64,000 nucleotides of DNA from Desulfomicrobium baculatum DSM 4028 (GCF_000023225.1 NC_013173.1:684501-748500), one strand, 5' to 3'. Numbered from the stretch's first letter, positions 37,024-46,073 are shown. The notes: a model not told the origin generated them from the letters alone. Program-made: numbers and translations.

Positions 37024-37060
37024 AAAGGCCGCCTCCCCATTGGGGACAGCGGCCTTTTTT
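37024..37060. terminator. Bidirectional terminator between pyrR and dapA
   Basis: AAAGGCCGC (37024-37032) pairs with GCGGCCTTT (37049-37057); inside it TCCCC pairs with GGGGA. A T-run follows on the plus strand and A bases flank the other side, so it can serve both convergent genes. Confidence 0.88.
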
Positions 37061-37079
37061 CATGTCGTGCGCTAAAGGA

Positions 37080-37958
37080 TCAGATCAGTTTCTTGTCCGC
37101 CAGGAACCCGCGCAGGGTTTCGCTGTTGGCCGGGCTCATGGGGGTCAGCGGGAGGCGCATCTCAAGGTTGATGCGGCCCATGAGGGAGAGGGCCGTCTTG
37201 ACCGGAATGGGGTTGGTTTCAATGAACATCATGCGGGAGAACGACGCCAGCAGGTAGTGCATCTCCCGCGCTTTGGGCAGATCGGCCGCAAACCAGGCGG
37301 AGCAGAGCGCGCTCATCTTGTCGGGCAGAATGTTCGAGACCACCGAGATGACGCCGCAGCCGCCCACGGACAAAAGGGGCAGCACCGTGAAGTCGTCGCC
37401 GGAGAGCACCTGGAAGTCGGGTCCGCAGAATTCCAGGACCTGCGACACCTGATTCAGATCGCCTGTGGCTTCCTTGATGCCGACCACGTCAGGGATGTCC
37501 TTGTTCAGCCTGGCCACCGTGGGCGGAAGTAGGTTGACACTGGTGCGGCCCGGAACGTTGTACAGGATGAAGGGCATGGACACTTCTTCGGCGATGCGCT
37601 TGAAGTGCTGGTAAAGGCCTTCCTGGGTCGGCTTGTTGTAGTAGGGCGTGATGAGCAGCGCGCCGTCGGCTCCCGCTTCCTTGGCGAAGCGGGTCAGTTC
37701 CACCGCCTCGGCAGTGTTGTTCGATCCGGCTCCGGCCAGGACCGGCACCCGGCCCTTGACCTGGTCCACGCAAATTCGGATCACCCGTTTGTGTTCGTCG
37801 TGGCTCATGGTGGCGGACTCTCCGGTGGTGCCGCAAGGCACTACGCCGTTGATCCCGCTTTGGATCTGCCATTCGATCAGTTTTCGATAGGCTTCTTCGT
37901 CAAGCTGGCCGTTTGAAAACGGGGTGACCAGGGCTGTAAACGCTCCTTTGAATTGCAT
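37080..37958 (-). CDS. dapA: 4-hydroxy-tetrahydrodipicolinate synthase
   Basis: A 292-residue lyase of the DHDPS family. Key motifs: [13 protein letters not shown] near residues 40-52, [12 protein letters not shown] with the catalytic tyrosine near 133, and [10 protein letters not shown] with the Schiff-base lysine near 161. It condenses aspartate semialdehyde and pyruvate in lysine and diaminopimelate synthesis. It lies 50 bases downstream of dapF on the same strand, so the two pathway genes are probably co-transcribed. Confidence 0.95.
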   Translation of the reverse strand: MQFKGAFTALVTPFSNGQLDEEAYRKLIEWQIQSGINGVVPCGTTGESATMSHDEHKRVIRICVDQVKGRVPVLAGAGSNNTAEAVELTRFAKEAGADGALLITPYYNKPTQEGLYQHFKRIAEEVSMPFILYNVPGRTSVNLLPPTVARLNKDIPDVVGIKEATGDLNQVSQVLEFCGPDFQVLSGDDFTVLPLLSVGGCGVISVVSNILPDKMSALCSAWFAADLPKAREMHYLLASFSRMMFIETNPIPVKTALSLMGRINLEMRLPLTPMSPANSETLRGFLADKKLI

Positions 37959-38008
37959 CGTTTCCTCCCGGATTGGGGCTGTGGTTGATACGCTGGCCGT
38001 CTGAAGCC

Positions 38009-38848
38009 TTAGAGGCCCAAGGCGGCGGGGCAGAACTCGCCCTTGTAGACGAGTTGGGCTTTGCCGCGCAGGAAAATATCCGAGCCGTGAACGCTGATCT
38101 CAAGCACCTCGCCACCCGAAGTGGTCACTTTGGCCTTGGATTCGCACAGACCCAGCGCGTGGGCCACGGCCACGGAGGCCGCAGCGCCCGTGCCGCAGGC
38201 ATAGGTTTCGCTCTCCACGCCGCGTTCGTAGGTGCGCAGCAGAAGCTCGCCTCGGCTGACGACCTGGATGAAGTTGGCGTTGGTTCCGGCCGGGGCGAAG
38301 TGGTCGTGATAGCGGACCTTGGCTCCAAGCCCTTTCACGTCGATGCTCTTGACGTCGGGCGTGACTATGACCGCGTGCGGGACGCCGGTGTTGGCGAAAT
38401 GGGCTGCAAAGGTTCGGTCGTCCAGATCAAGGGTGAAGTTCAGGGCCATGTCCCGCGCCGGGGTCAGCTGCACGTCCACTTCGCCTGCCTCGGGGAAGAC
38501 TTGTGCGTGCACCGTGCCCGCATCGGTGAGCATGAGGTGTTTGGCCGGGGCCATGCCCAGCATGTAGGCCAGGAGGGTGGCGCAGCGCGACCCGTTGCCG
38601 CACATCTCGGCCCTGGAGCCGTCGGCATTGAAAAAGTGCCAACGCGTTGCGGCCTGCCCGGAGTCGTCAATTTCCAGAAATATGATGCCGTCGGCGCCGA
38701 TGCTGAAAGCGTGAGGGCACAGCGTTTTGGCCCAGCGGGGCATGTCCTCGGGGGAGATGGTCTTGGCGCGGTTGTCGATGACGATGAAGTCGTTGCCGCT
38801 GCCTTGCATCTTGTAAAAAAACTGGGTCGGGCCGGTGAAAATGGTCAT
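38009..38848 (-). CDS. dapF: Diaminopimelate epimerase
   Basis: A 279-residue epimerase with both catalytic cysteines: EMCGNGSRC near residue 78 and [10 protein letters not shown] near 220. N-terminal [13 protein letters not shown] is also typical. It converts LL- to meso-diaminopimelate for lysine and peptidoglycan. It sits between the selenoprotein gene (70 bases upstream) and dapA on the same strand. Confidence 0.95.
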   Translation of the reverse strand: MTIFTGPTQFFYKMQGSGNDFIVIDNRAKTISPEDMPRWAKTLCPHAFSIGADGIIFLEIDDSGQAATRWHFFNADGSRAEMCGNGSRCATLLAYMLGMAPAKHLMLTDAGTVHAQVFPEAGEVDVQLTPARDMALNFTLDLDDRTFAAHFANTGVPHAVIVTPDVKSIDVKGLGAKVRYHDHFAPAGTNANFIQVVSRGELLLRTYERGVESETYACGTGAAASVAVAHALGLCESKAKVTTSGGEVLEISVHGSDIFLRGKAQLVYKGEFCPAALGL

Positions 38849-38918
38849 GAGTGTTCCCTGAAAAAATGTATTATGAGTGTCGAATTATGGGGAATTGCGC
38901 CAAAATGCAAGAAATTGG

Positions 38919-39773
38919 CTAGGGGTTGAAGATGGCGTTGATTGTCGGGTCCGCGGCGACCGTTCCGCCAAGGGGCACAGACTCGGTGAAAACCGTCGTT
39001 TGCGGTTCCCAGACCATCTTTGTGCCGGGCGCCGGCAGCGTGGGGATGGTCACACTGAGGATGCTTCTGCCTTTGGTGAAGGCCCGCGTCCAGAGCAGCG
39101 AGTTGTCGCGCAGGTAGAGCGCTGTATAGCCCGGGCCCTGCCCCGATCCGAGAATGATGTCGAAAGCCGCGCCGTGGCGGTCAATGAAGTCCTGCTCCCG
39201 GTTCGCTCCCCAGGTGCTGACCCCGATGATCAGATTGTGCTTGCCGTTCGTGCGCAGCGATTCGGCGAAATCGGCGGCCTTCCTTTCAATGTCCGGGTCG
39301 GGCTGGCCGCTGTCCGGGAAAAGGACAAAGGCCAGGCTGCCGTCCGGCACGTTCTTGACGACCAGCTTCGGCTCGCCCAAAGGGCCGCTCCACACCGGCC
39401 CGGCTTCCAAGCCTGCATGTTCAAAGACCGTTGCGTCGTTGGGAGCGCGCAGCGCGATGTCGTAGCCGAGCAGGTCGTAGGCTTTCTTGAGCTTGAAAAT
39501 GATGGAAGGGTGCCTGTCCCTCTCCAGGCCGAAAGGGGAAAACTCGTATCCGCCGCTGACAATGATGGTGTTTGCACCTTCGCGTGCGGCTTTGAAACTG
39601 GTGGCCCGCCGGGCCAACCCCCCGTAGGTTTTCCCCCCTCAGCTGGGACAGGGATCGAATTCACCCAGGCTGTTGGCGGTAAAGAGGATGGTTGTTTCAG
39701 CCCCGGCCAGGGCCGGCGAAAGGAGGCCAAGGGCCAGGACAAGCCAGAGCGCGGCATGGACGCGTATGTGCAC
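38919..39773 (-). CDS. Probable secreted selenoprotein, UshA/5'-nucleotidase-like (TGA at codon 45 read as Sec)
   Basis: Read through one in-frame TGA (39641-39639), the gene encodes 284 residues: a signal peptide from GTG 39773 (GAGG six bases upstream; cleavage near ALAGA), then TTILFTANSLGEFDPCPS, the TGA codon, and GGKTYGGLARRATSF. The frame and protein-like sequence continue unbroken on both sides. The motif is C-P-S-U, where relatives would have CPxC, and a stable hairpin follows the TGA. The rest resembles metallophosphatase/UshA-like proteins, though the usual DxH metal ligands are not at the N-terminus; the Cys/Sec pair may bind metal or be redox active. It starts 10 bases after the MinD-like gene. 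A pseudogene stop is the alternative. Confidence 0.82.
39600..39641 (-). promoter_or_regulatory. UGA(Sec) codon and bacterial SECIS-like hairpin
   Basis: The TGA is at 39641-39639. Nineteen bases later a stem forms: TGGCCC (39616-39611), loop GGC, GGGCCA (39607-39602), extended by GG/CC outside a bulged T. The G-containing apical loop about 28-30 bases past the UGA is in the range used by bacterial SelB-dependent elements. Confidence 0.65.
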
Positions 39774-39783
39774 GGGAGCCTCT

Positions 39784-40590
39784 TCAGATCAGGGGTTTGA
39801 GGATTGGGCTGCGGGAGATGAGATCTTTGAGCCGGGTTCGGCGGTCCATGATCTTTTTTGCGATTTCGCGGATGTCCTGGGCAGCCTGACAGCCGGGCGC
39901 GAATTTCAGCAGCGGGACCTGATGCCGGACGGACTCCGTGACCATGGGGTCGCGGTGCACCACGCCAAGCAGGCTGATGGGCAGGTTCAGGAAATGCCCG
40001 CAGGCCTGGGCCAGGCGCTCGTAGGCGTTTTTGGCCTCTTTGTGCGATTCGGCCATGTTTACGATGACCTGGAAATTCTTGATCTGATGCTGGGTGAAAA
40101 GCACCTTGATCAGGGCATAGCTGTCGGTCAGGGACGTGGGTTCAGGGGTGATGACCACGATCCGCTCCTGAGGCATGGCCGCGAATGAAAGCACCGTCGG
40201 GCTGATGCCGGCGCCCAGATCAAGGACCAGGAAGTTGTAGCGTCTGAACAGGGCGTCGAGCTTGCCCAGCAGCAAACTCTGCACGTCCTCGTCCATCTCC
40301 ACCAGCTCGGCCACTCCGGAGGCGGAAGGCAGCAGGACGAGTCCGTCTCCGGCCAGGGGGATGACCACGTTTTCGGCCGAGGCATCACCGAGCAGATCCT
40401 GCAGGTTTTTTTCAGGGGAGAGGCCAAGGAGCACGTCCAGGTTGGCCAGTCCCAGGTCGGCGTCCAGCAGGATAAGGGAATTGCCGAGGTCATGCAGGGC
40501 AAAGCAGAGGTTCAGGGCGAGATTGGTCTTGCCTACGCCGCCTTTGCCGCTGGCAACGGCGATGCTGAGTGTCGTATTGGCTTCTGTCAT
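39784..40590 (-). CDS. MinD/ParA-family ATPase, FlhG (YlxH)-like
   Basis: A 268-residue deviant-Walker ATPase: SGKGGVGKTNLALNLC near residues 15-30, LLDADLGLANLD with the switch region near 45-56, and LDLGAGISPTVLSF near 125. The GLANLDVLLGL stretch is typical of FlhG/MotR, which controls flagellar number and placement. No flagellar gene is nearby, so the target may differ. AAGGA precedes ATG 40590. It lies between the GGDEF gene (13 bases) and the selenoprotein gene (10 bases). Confidence 0.83.
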   Translation of the reverse strand: MTEANTTLSIAVASGKGGVGKTNLALNLCFALHDLGNSLILLDADLGLANLDVLLGLSPEKNLQDLLGDASAENVVIPLAGDGLVLLPSASGVAELVEMDEDVQSLLLGKLDALFRRYNFLVLDLGAGISPTVLSFAAMPQERIVVITPEPTSLTDSYALIKVLFTQHQIKNFQVIVNMAESHKEAKNAYERLAQACGHFLNLPISLLGVVHRDPMVTESVRHQVPLLKFAPGCQAAQDIREIAKKIMDRRTRLKDLISRSPILKPLI

Positions 40591-40603
40591 ATCGGTCCTT
40601 GTT

Positions 40604-41446
40604 CTACTCCGCGCCTGAAGAAGGGTCGGAGAATGAGGAAAAAAGAAAGCGTTTTTCGTTCTGGTGCACCAGTGACTGTTCCTCGCCATAGCCGAGGTCC
40701 AGGATGGGCGAGGTCTCGATCCTGTTCTTTCCGGTCCGCTTGGCGCGGTACAAGGCCTTGTCCGCCTCGGCCAGCAGCTTGACCGGATCAGGGGTCAGTT
40801 TGCCCCGATAGCTTGCCACACCCATGGACATGGTCATGGTGAGCCGTGCGTCGCCGCACGTGATTCTGGTCGCCTGAATGATCGACTGGATGCGCTGCAG
40901 CAGCTTCAAGGCCCGGGCCAGTCCCGTGCCGGGCAGCAGCAGGGCGAACTCCTCGCCACCGATGCGGGCCGCCGTGTCGATCATTCTCATTTCGTTAAGC
41001 AAGATTGACGCCACGGTTTTGATGACATCGTCTCCGCAGGGGTGTCCGTAGGTGTCGTTGACGGCCTTGAAGTTGTCCAGGTCCATGATGCACAGCGTCA
41101 GTGGCGTCTTGAAGCGCGAAGAGCGTTCGACCTCCATGACCATGGTCTGGTCGAATCCCCGGCGGTTGGCCAGGCCGGTCAATGGATCCAGGCCCTGCAA
41201 GACGGTCAGGTGCTCGATGTGTTCCTTGAGCCGCACCAGCGCCGGAAATTTGTCGCCGTGCAGGGGCACGACGACCCAATTCCCCAGATTCTTCTGGCGC
41301 AGCCGTTCGGGCCAGGACGGATCGGAGCGGATCAATCGAACCAGGGCGGCCACCCCGGAAATGACCGGGGAAAGCCGCAATTCCTGTTCCAGGACCTCAA
41401 GTTCGCCCAGCAGCGCCTCGTCAGGAGGAAGATTATGATTTGCCAT
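40604..41446 (-). CDS. GGDEF-domain diguanylate cyclase
   Basis: A 280-residue protein. The C-terminal GGDEF domain starts at LQGLDPLTGLANRRGFDQ (near residue 95), with substrate motif DLDNFKAVNDTYGHPCGD and active site ARIGGEEFALLLPG. An RxxD inhibitory site (RMID) lies five residues before GGEEF, so product feedback is likely. The N-terminal about 90 residues are helical with no known sensor. It should make cyclic di-GMP. The start overlaps the end of prfB by 14 bases. Confidence 0.88.
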   Translation of the reverse strand: MANHNLPPDEALLGELEVLEQELRLSPVISGVAALVRLIRSDPSWPERLRQKNLGNWVVVPLHGDKFPALVRLKEHIEHLTVLQGLDPLTGLANRRGFDQTMVMEVERSSRFKTPLTLCIMDLDNFKAVNDTYGHPCGDDVIKTVASILLNEMRMIDTAARIGGEEFALLLPGTGLARALKLLQRIQSIIQATRITCGDARLTMTMSMGVASYRGKLTPDPVKLLAEADKALYRAKRTGKNRIETSPILDLGYGEEQSLVHQNEKRFLFSSFSDPSSGAE

Positions 41447-42543
41447 GCAGGTACAAAAGATAATTGTGTATGAATGCGTCAATGTTGCCGTCGAGCACCG
41501 AGTCGACGTTGCTGGTGTCCGTGCCTGTGCGGTGGTCCTTGACCAGACGGTAGGGCTGCAGGGTGTAGGTCCTGATCTGGGAACCGAACGCGATGGCTCC
41601 CTTGGCAACATATTCGGCCTGCCGTTCGCTTGCGATTTTTTGCAGCTCGAGTTCGTAAAGGCGGGCTTTCAGGACTTTCATGGCCGCCTCCTTGTTCTTG
41701 TGCTGGGATTTTTCGTTCTGGCACTGGGCCACCAGCCCGGTGGGAATGTGCGTCACGCGCACCGCCGAGTCTGTCGTGTTCACGGACTGTCCTCCTGGTC
41801 CGCTGGAGCGGAAGATGTCGACGCGGACGTCCTCGTCCCGGATCTCGATTTCGATGTCCTGGCCTGCGTCGGGATATACGTCGACGGAGGCGAAGGAGGT
41901 GTGTCGCCGTCCGCTGGAGTCGAAGGGCGAAATGCGGATCAGGCGATGGGTCCCTTTTTCGCCTTTGAGCTGGCCGTAGGCATAGGGTCCGTGGATGTGC
42001 AGGGTCACGCTCTTGATGCCCGCCTCGTCGCCAGGCAGCAGGTCCAGAAGCTCGACCTTGAAGCCCACGCGTTCGGCGAACCGGCGGTACATGCGCAGCA
42101 GCATTTCGGCCCAGTCCTGGGACTCGGTGCCTCCGGCGCCGGGATGAATTTCGAGGATGGCCTCGCTCACATCCTCCGGATCGCTGAGCAGGGTCCGCAT
42201 CTGGGCGGCTTCGAGCTTGGCGCTCATTTCCTCCAGGGCTTCCTCCAGGGCCTGCAGCATCTCCTGGGTCTGTTCGGTGGAGGCCATCTCGACCCATTCC
42301 AGCGCGTTGTCCCTGGCTTGCAGGAGGGCTTCCCACTCATCGACCCGGCTTTCAAGCTGGGTCTTCTCCTGCAGCACCGGGGTCAGCAGTTCGGGCTTGT
42401 CCCATGCTCCGGGCGATGAGATCTGCTTTTCGATCTCATTCAGGCGTTCCTTGTTCCTGCGCAGGTCAAAGCCGCCTCCAGAAGTCGGTGAAGCGTTCGT
42501 CCAGTTGCGCGGCCTGGGCCTTAAGTTCTGAATATTGCAGCAT
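41433..42543 (-). CDS. prfB: Peptide chain release factor 2, expressed by +1 programmed frameshift
   Basis: RF2 recognises UGA and UAA. The first 25 codons (from ATG 42543) end in CGG CTT TGA; a +1 slip at CTT-T continues as GAC CTG CGC into the main frame, giving 369 residues in all. Downstream motifs are RF2-type: SPFDSSGRRHTSF (stop codon recognition) and SSGPGGQSVNTTDSAVR with the catalytic GGQ. An AGG-rich stretch precedes the slip site. The last codons overlap the GGDEF gene; lnt ends 11 bases upstream. Confidence 0.95.
42465..42477 (-). promoter_or_regulatory. prfB: RF2 autoregulatory frameshift site
   Basis: On the minus strand AGGCGG is followed by CTT TGA C: a Shine-Dalgarno-like AGG element, the slippery CTT, and the in-frame TGA followed by C. 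Low RF2 lets the ribosome pause at UGA and shift +1, as in most bacterial prfB genes. Confidence 0.9.
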
Positions 42544-42554
42544 GATGTTCTCGG

Positions 42555-44117
42555 TTACGTGTGATTTTTTCGACCTGTCCGCCAAAGAATCCCGAGGAGG
42601 GCAGACGCCAGCATGGGAAAGGTCATGTGAATGAAAAAGAAATGTTCGTGGTAAAAGGTCGTCTCTGTCAAGAGCGGTATGGCTGGGTCGTGCGCGATCT
42701 TGGTCGTGAAGAGGGCTGTTGGCCCGCGCAGGCTGCCATCGGGTCCGATAAAGGCGCTCACCCCGGAGTTGGTGGCGCGGATAATGGCCCGGTTCTGTTC
42801 CACGGCGCGCAGAATGGAGAGATGCAGGTGCTGCCACGGCGCCGACGAGCGGCCGAACCATGCGTCGTTGCTGATATTGACGAGCACGTTGGCACCGAGT
42901 TCGACTTGCTTCTGGGCCAGTTCCGGAAAGATTGCTTCATAGCAGATAAGAAGGCCCATGGCCAGCGGGCCGGTTTTGAGCGGCTCGGTGTTGCGGCCGG
43001 GCTTGAATTCGAATTGTCCGGGCACCAGCTTGGTGATGAAGGGCAGCCATTTGCCCAAGGGCACGTATTCGCCGAACGGGACAAGGTGCTCCTTGTCATA
43101 AAAGGCCAGGGACTCCCCGTTTGCGCTCAGCAGGTAGGCGCGGTTGTGTAGGACATACTGGGGCGCTCCGGGTCCGTCGGGAATGGAGTAGGCGGGCGCT
43201 CCGGCCAGGACCGGCACCTGCATCCGCGACACGCCCAGGCGCATGCCCGTGGTCAGGTCGGAAGGGTCCTGAAAATAGAAGGGCATGGCTGTTTCCGGCC
43301 AGACGACAAGGTCCGGCGCGTTTTCGGCGACGGCCTTGAACGAAAGGTCAAGGTACGTCCCGAGGATGCCCGCCTGCATGCCCTCATCCCATTTGAGGCT
43401 TTGATCGATATTGCCTTGGATCATGGATACCGAGGCCGTGGCCGCCGGGATCTGGGGGGAGCGCGTCAGCGCGGGCAGCAGGCACAGGCCGGCCAGGGGC
43501 AGCACGGCCAGACGCGTAAAACCCCTGCCAAGGACAAGGCAATGGCTCATGCCGACCAGCAGCGCGGACAGCCCGAAGCCGCCGATCCAGGCTGCCAGGC
43601 CCAGGGTTTGAGGCCAGGGCGCCATGGCCTGGGCCAGGGTCAACCATGAGAAGCCGGTCAGAAAGTGGTTGCGGAGCAGTTCCAGGCTGGCCCACAAGAG
43701 GCCCGAGGCGAGCATGGCCAAAAGATGGGAGATCCGGTGCCTGATCAGGTGCATGCCCATGCAGAACAGGCCGGCGTAGGCGGCGAGCAGGGCGCCGACC
43801 AGGACCGGGCAAGGCAGGGCCAGCGCCCAGGGCAGCCCACCGTGATCGTGGACGGGGATTGCCAGCCAGTAAAGGCTGGCGGCATAGCCGGGCAGCGCGG
43901 TCAGAAATCCGTTTTTGAAGGCCTGGGCAAAGCTTTGAGCCCGCAGCGTCGTCAGGATAAGCGCCGCGGGCAGAAGCAGGATGGCCAAGGGAAAGTGCAG
44001 AAGCGGGTTGGCGAAGCCGAACCAGGCCCCAACCAGGGCCATGCCCATGGGGCCGAAACGGTGCAAAGAATCAGGACGCTGGTTTGGAGACAATAACCCA
44101 TTGGATCTGTTTGACAT
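42555..44117 (-). CDS. lnt: Apolipoprotein N-acyltransferase
   Basis: A 520-residue inner-membrane enzyme that adds the third acyl chain to lipoproteins. N-terminal helices (six or so) precede a nitrilase-type domain with the catalytic triad: glutamate in VVWPETAMPF, lysine in YDKEHLVPFGEY, and cysteine in LLICYEAIFPE. NISNDAWFGRSSAPWQH is also conserved. ATG 44117 has AAGGA upstream and overlaps the end of the CBS gene by 47 bases; ATG 44048 would avoid the overlap but has a poorer ribosome site. Confidence 0.94.
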   Translation of the reverse strand: MSNRSNGLLSPNQRPDSLHRFGPMGMALVGAWFGFANPLLHFPLAILLLPAALILTTLRAQSFAQAFKNGFLTALPGYAASLYWLAIPVHDHGGLPWALALPCPVLVGALLAAYAGLFCMGMHLIRHRISHLLAMLASGLLWASLELLRNHFLTGFSWLTLAQAMAPWPQTLGLAAWIGGFGLSALLVGMSHCLVLGRGFTRLAVLPLAGLCLLPALTRSPQIPAATASVSMIQGNIDQSLKWDEGMQAGILGTYLDLSFKAVAENAPDLVVWPETAMPFYFQDPSDLTTGMRLGVSRMQVPVLAGAPAYSIPDGPGAPQYVLHNRAYLLSANGESLAFYDKEHLVPFGEYVPLGKWLPFITKLVPGQFEFKPGRNTEPLKTGPLAMGLLICYEAIFPELAQKQVELGANVLVNISNDAWFGRSSAPWQHLHLSILRAVEQNRAIIRATNSGVSAFIGPDGSLRGPTALFTTKIAHDPAIPLLTETTFYHEHFFFIHMTFPMLASALLGILWRTGRKNHT

Positions 44118-44892
44118 CGGCTTCCTTGATGAGAAACGTGTAGCCCTGCAGTTCCAGGGATTCGTCGGTCTCGGGAACACGGCCGAGCTGTTCGCTGATA
44201 TACCCGCCCACGGTTTCGACCTGCTCAGATTCCAGCAGGATGCCGCATTCCTCGTGCAGGTCCTCGAGGATGGTCCGTCCGGAAACGAGGAACGAACCTT
44301 CGTCTATGGGCTGGATGTCCTCGGGGCGTATGGGATCGTATTCGTCCTCGATGTCGCCGACGATTTCTTCCAGAACGTCTTCCAGCGTGACCAGGCCCGC
44401 CGTTCCACCATACTCGTCCAGTACAATGGCCATGTGCTGTTTGTTGCTCTGGAAATCAAGCAGGATGTTTTTGACGTTCTTGGTTTCCGGGATGAAATAT
44501 GGCGGCCGCAGGACGGAAGCCAGGTCCGTCGGGGCCTCTTCGTCGCCGACAAAAAAGCGCAGCAATTCTTTGCAGTGCAGTACGCCTACTATCTGATCCT
44601 TGGTTTCCTTGTAGATGGGCAGTCGTGAGTGCCCGCTTTCAAAGAATTTTCTGGCGACTTCCGTGATTGTTTCGTCGATTTCGGCACAGACGATGTCCGT
44701 GCGTGGAACCATGATTTCGTATGCTTGTTTGTCATCAAGCTGCAGAACGTTTAAAAGCATGGACATTTCGTCGTTCTGCAGTTCACCGCCGTCCTTGGCC
44801 TCTTGTATGGCTTCTTCCAGATGGCATTCGCCTCTGCGTGAAAAAAAGCGTCGAAGTGTGGTCCAAAGTCGACTGTCAGGGCCCTCGTCCAT
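44071..44892 (-). CDS. CBS-domain protein, CorC/HlyC family
   Basis: A 273-residue cytoplasmic protein: paired CBS domains (YEIMVPRTDIVCAEID, ARKFFESGHSRLPIYKET, then QHMAIVLDEYGGTAGLVTLE, VLEEIVGDIEDEYD) followed by a CorC-HlyC domain. Relatives (YbeX/CorC) neighbour lnt in E. coli too, so this order is conserved; roles in magnesium export or ribosome/envelope maintenance have been proposed. ATG 44892 follows GGAGG by 11 bases; an in-frame TTG lies at 44910. Confidence 0.88.
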   Translation of the reverse strand: MDEGPDSRLWTTLRRFFSRRGECHLEEAIQEAKDGGELQNDEMSMLLNVLQLDDKQAYEIMVPRTDIVCAEIDETITEVARKFFESGHSRLPIYKETKDQIVGVLHCKELLRFFVGDEEAPTDLASVLRPPYFIPETKNVKNILLDFQSNKQHMAIVLDEYGGTAGLVTLEDVLEEIVGDIEDEYDPIRPEDIQPIDEGSFLVSGRTILEDLHEECGILLESEQVETVGGYISEQLGRVPETDESLELQGYTFLIKEADVKQIQWVIVSKPAS

Positions 44893-44943
44893 AGATACGT
44901 TGTCCTCCAAGGGAAGGTTTACAGGTTAAAAACGCATGCTCGT

Positions 44944-45987
44944 CTAAACAATTTCCCGTTCCCGGTAAAGCTCCAGGTGGCGCTTGAAAACCCAGGTCAC
45001 CAGATCGTCGATGCCGCGTTCGGGATCGATCTTGACCCAGTCGATGGTTTCCGAGCCGTCGGTCGAGCAGCACTCCACGAACTCATAGCCAAGCATCATG
45101 ACCCCCAGGGCAGGGTCCTGGAGCTTGGTGCGCAGCCTGGCCGCCATGAAGTACGGCGGAAATTCCATGTCGTCTGTCTGTTCAAGCTCCAGGCGCATGA
45201 ACAGGACCGGATTTCTGGCCACGAAATCATCCAGCCCGTCATAGAGGTGCGGGTCGAAGGAGAGTTTGATGCCTCCGCCGGAAAGGTCAAGCACCTTTAA
45301 TTTGCTGGGGTCTTCACGGATGTAGACGGCCAGGGGTTCGGGCCAGTTTTTCGGGTCGGTTTCGAAATGAAAGCTCCCGTCCTCGGTTGCCGGCCAGATG
45401 CGAAAATCTTTAATGTCCTTGGGGGGCAGTTCCAGCCTGAGATGCTTGCGTTTCTGGCCCAGTTCGACCTTGGCGGGGATGCCGAGGATAACATAGGAGA
45501 TGTCTCCTTTTTTCCACACGCCGGTCACCTGGGAAACGAAAGTATAGTAGTAGGGTTGCTTGTTTTCCCGGGGGATGCGGAAATAGCAGACCATGAGTTT
45601 GCCTACCCAGGCATCGGAGGGATTCACGCCGATGGGCATCTCCAGGGTGATGCCCGTGTCCGCCAGCTCGAAAAGCGTGCACGAGATGGTCTGGCGGGAG
45701 GTGGTTATGGGGTGAAAGCTCATGTCGATGCGGCTACGCAGGACCATGGCCTGTTCCAGAATGGAGGAGATGTCCCTCGGCACGACGGTGGCTCCGGACT
45801 GCCGGTTCCAGGGCGCGCCCCCCCCAAAGCGTTTCCAGATGAGGTAGGCAAGGATGACCGCCCCGACCAGGACCGCCGTGGTCACGATGCGGCTTTCTTC
45901 AGGCTGGTGTCCGCCGGAATTGAAGAAGGCCAGGGATATCTGCCGTAGCGGATTATCAGAGGCCTGAAATGAAAACAGGTCGATCAT
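44944..45987 (-). CDS. Membrane-anchored PilZ-domain protein
   Basis: A 347-residue protein with one membrane helix near residues 35-52. A central YcgR-N-like domain (about 75-180) leads to a PilZ domain with RxxxR (QKRKHLRLE, near residue 180) and DLSGGGIKL (D-x-S-x-x-G, near 233), the two cyclic di-GMP binding motifs. It should act as an effector of the second messenger. It heads the gene string that includes the GGDEF cyclase and lies 51 bases before the CBS gene. Confidence 0.85.
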   Translation of the reverse strand: MIDLFSFQASDNPLRQISLAFFNSGGHQPEESRIVTTAVLVGAVILAYLIWKRFGGGAPWNRQSGATVVPRDISSILEQAMVLRSRIDMSFHPITTSRQTISCTLFELADTGITLEMPIGVNPSDAWVGKLMVCYFRIPRENKQPYYYTFVSQVTGVWKKGDISYVILGIPAKVELGQKRKHLRLELPPKDIKDFRIWPATEDGSFHFETDPKNWPEPLAVYIREDPSKLKVLDLSGGGIKLSFDPHLYDGLDDFVARNPVLFMRLELEQTDDMEFPPYFMAARLRTKLQDPALGVMMLGYEFVECCSTDGSETIDWVKIDPERGIDDLVTWVFKRHLELYREREIV

Positions 45988-46073
45988 CTTCTGTCTCGCT
46001 CAAGGTTGTTCCGGTCGGGTGAATGACTGCCGCCTCGCATGCGGGATTGTCCGCTGAGTGCTTCGCAGAGGCG

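Noticed and set aside
39639-39641. TGA as an ordinary stop or pseudogene mutation
   Set aside because: Position within a CPx(C) motif, uninterrupted frame on both sides and a following hairpin fit Sec better; kept as the alternative in the feature entry.
39230-39757. Minus-strand frame beginning MPRSGLSW over the selenoprotein gene
   Set aside because: It is in the +1 frame relative to the real gene, and it has no motif; the signal peptide and the CPS-TGA motif lie in the other frame.
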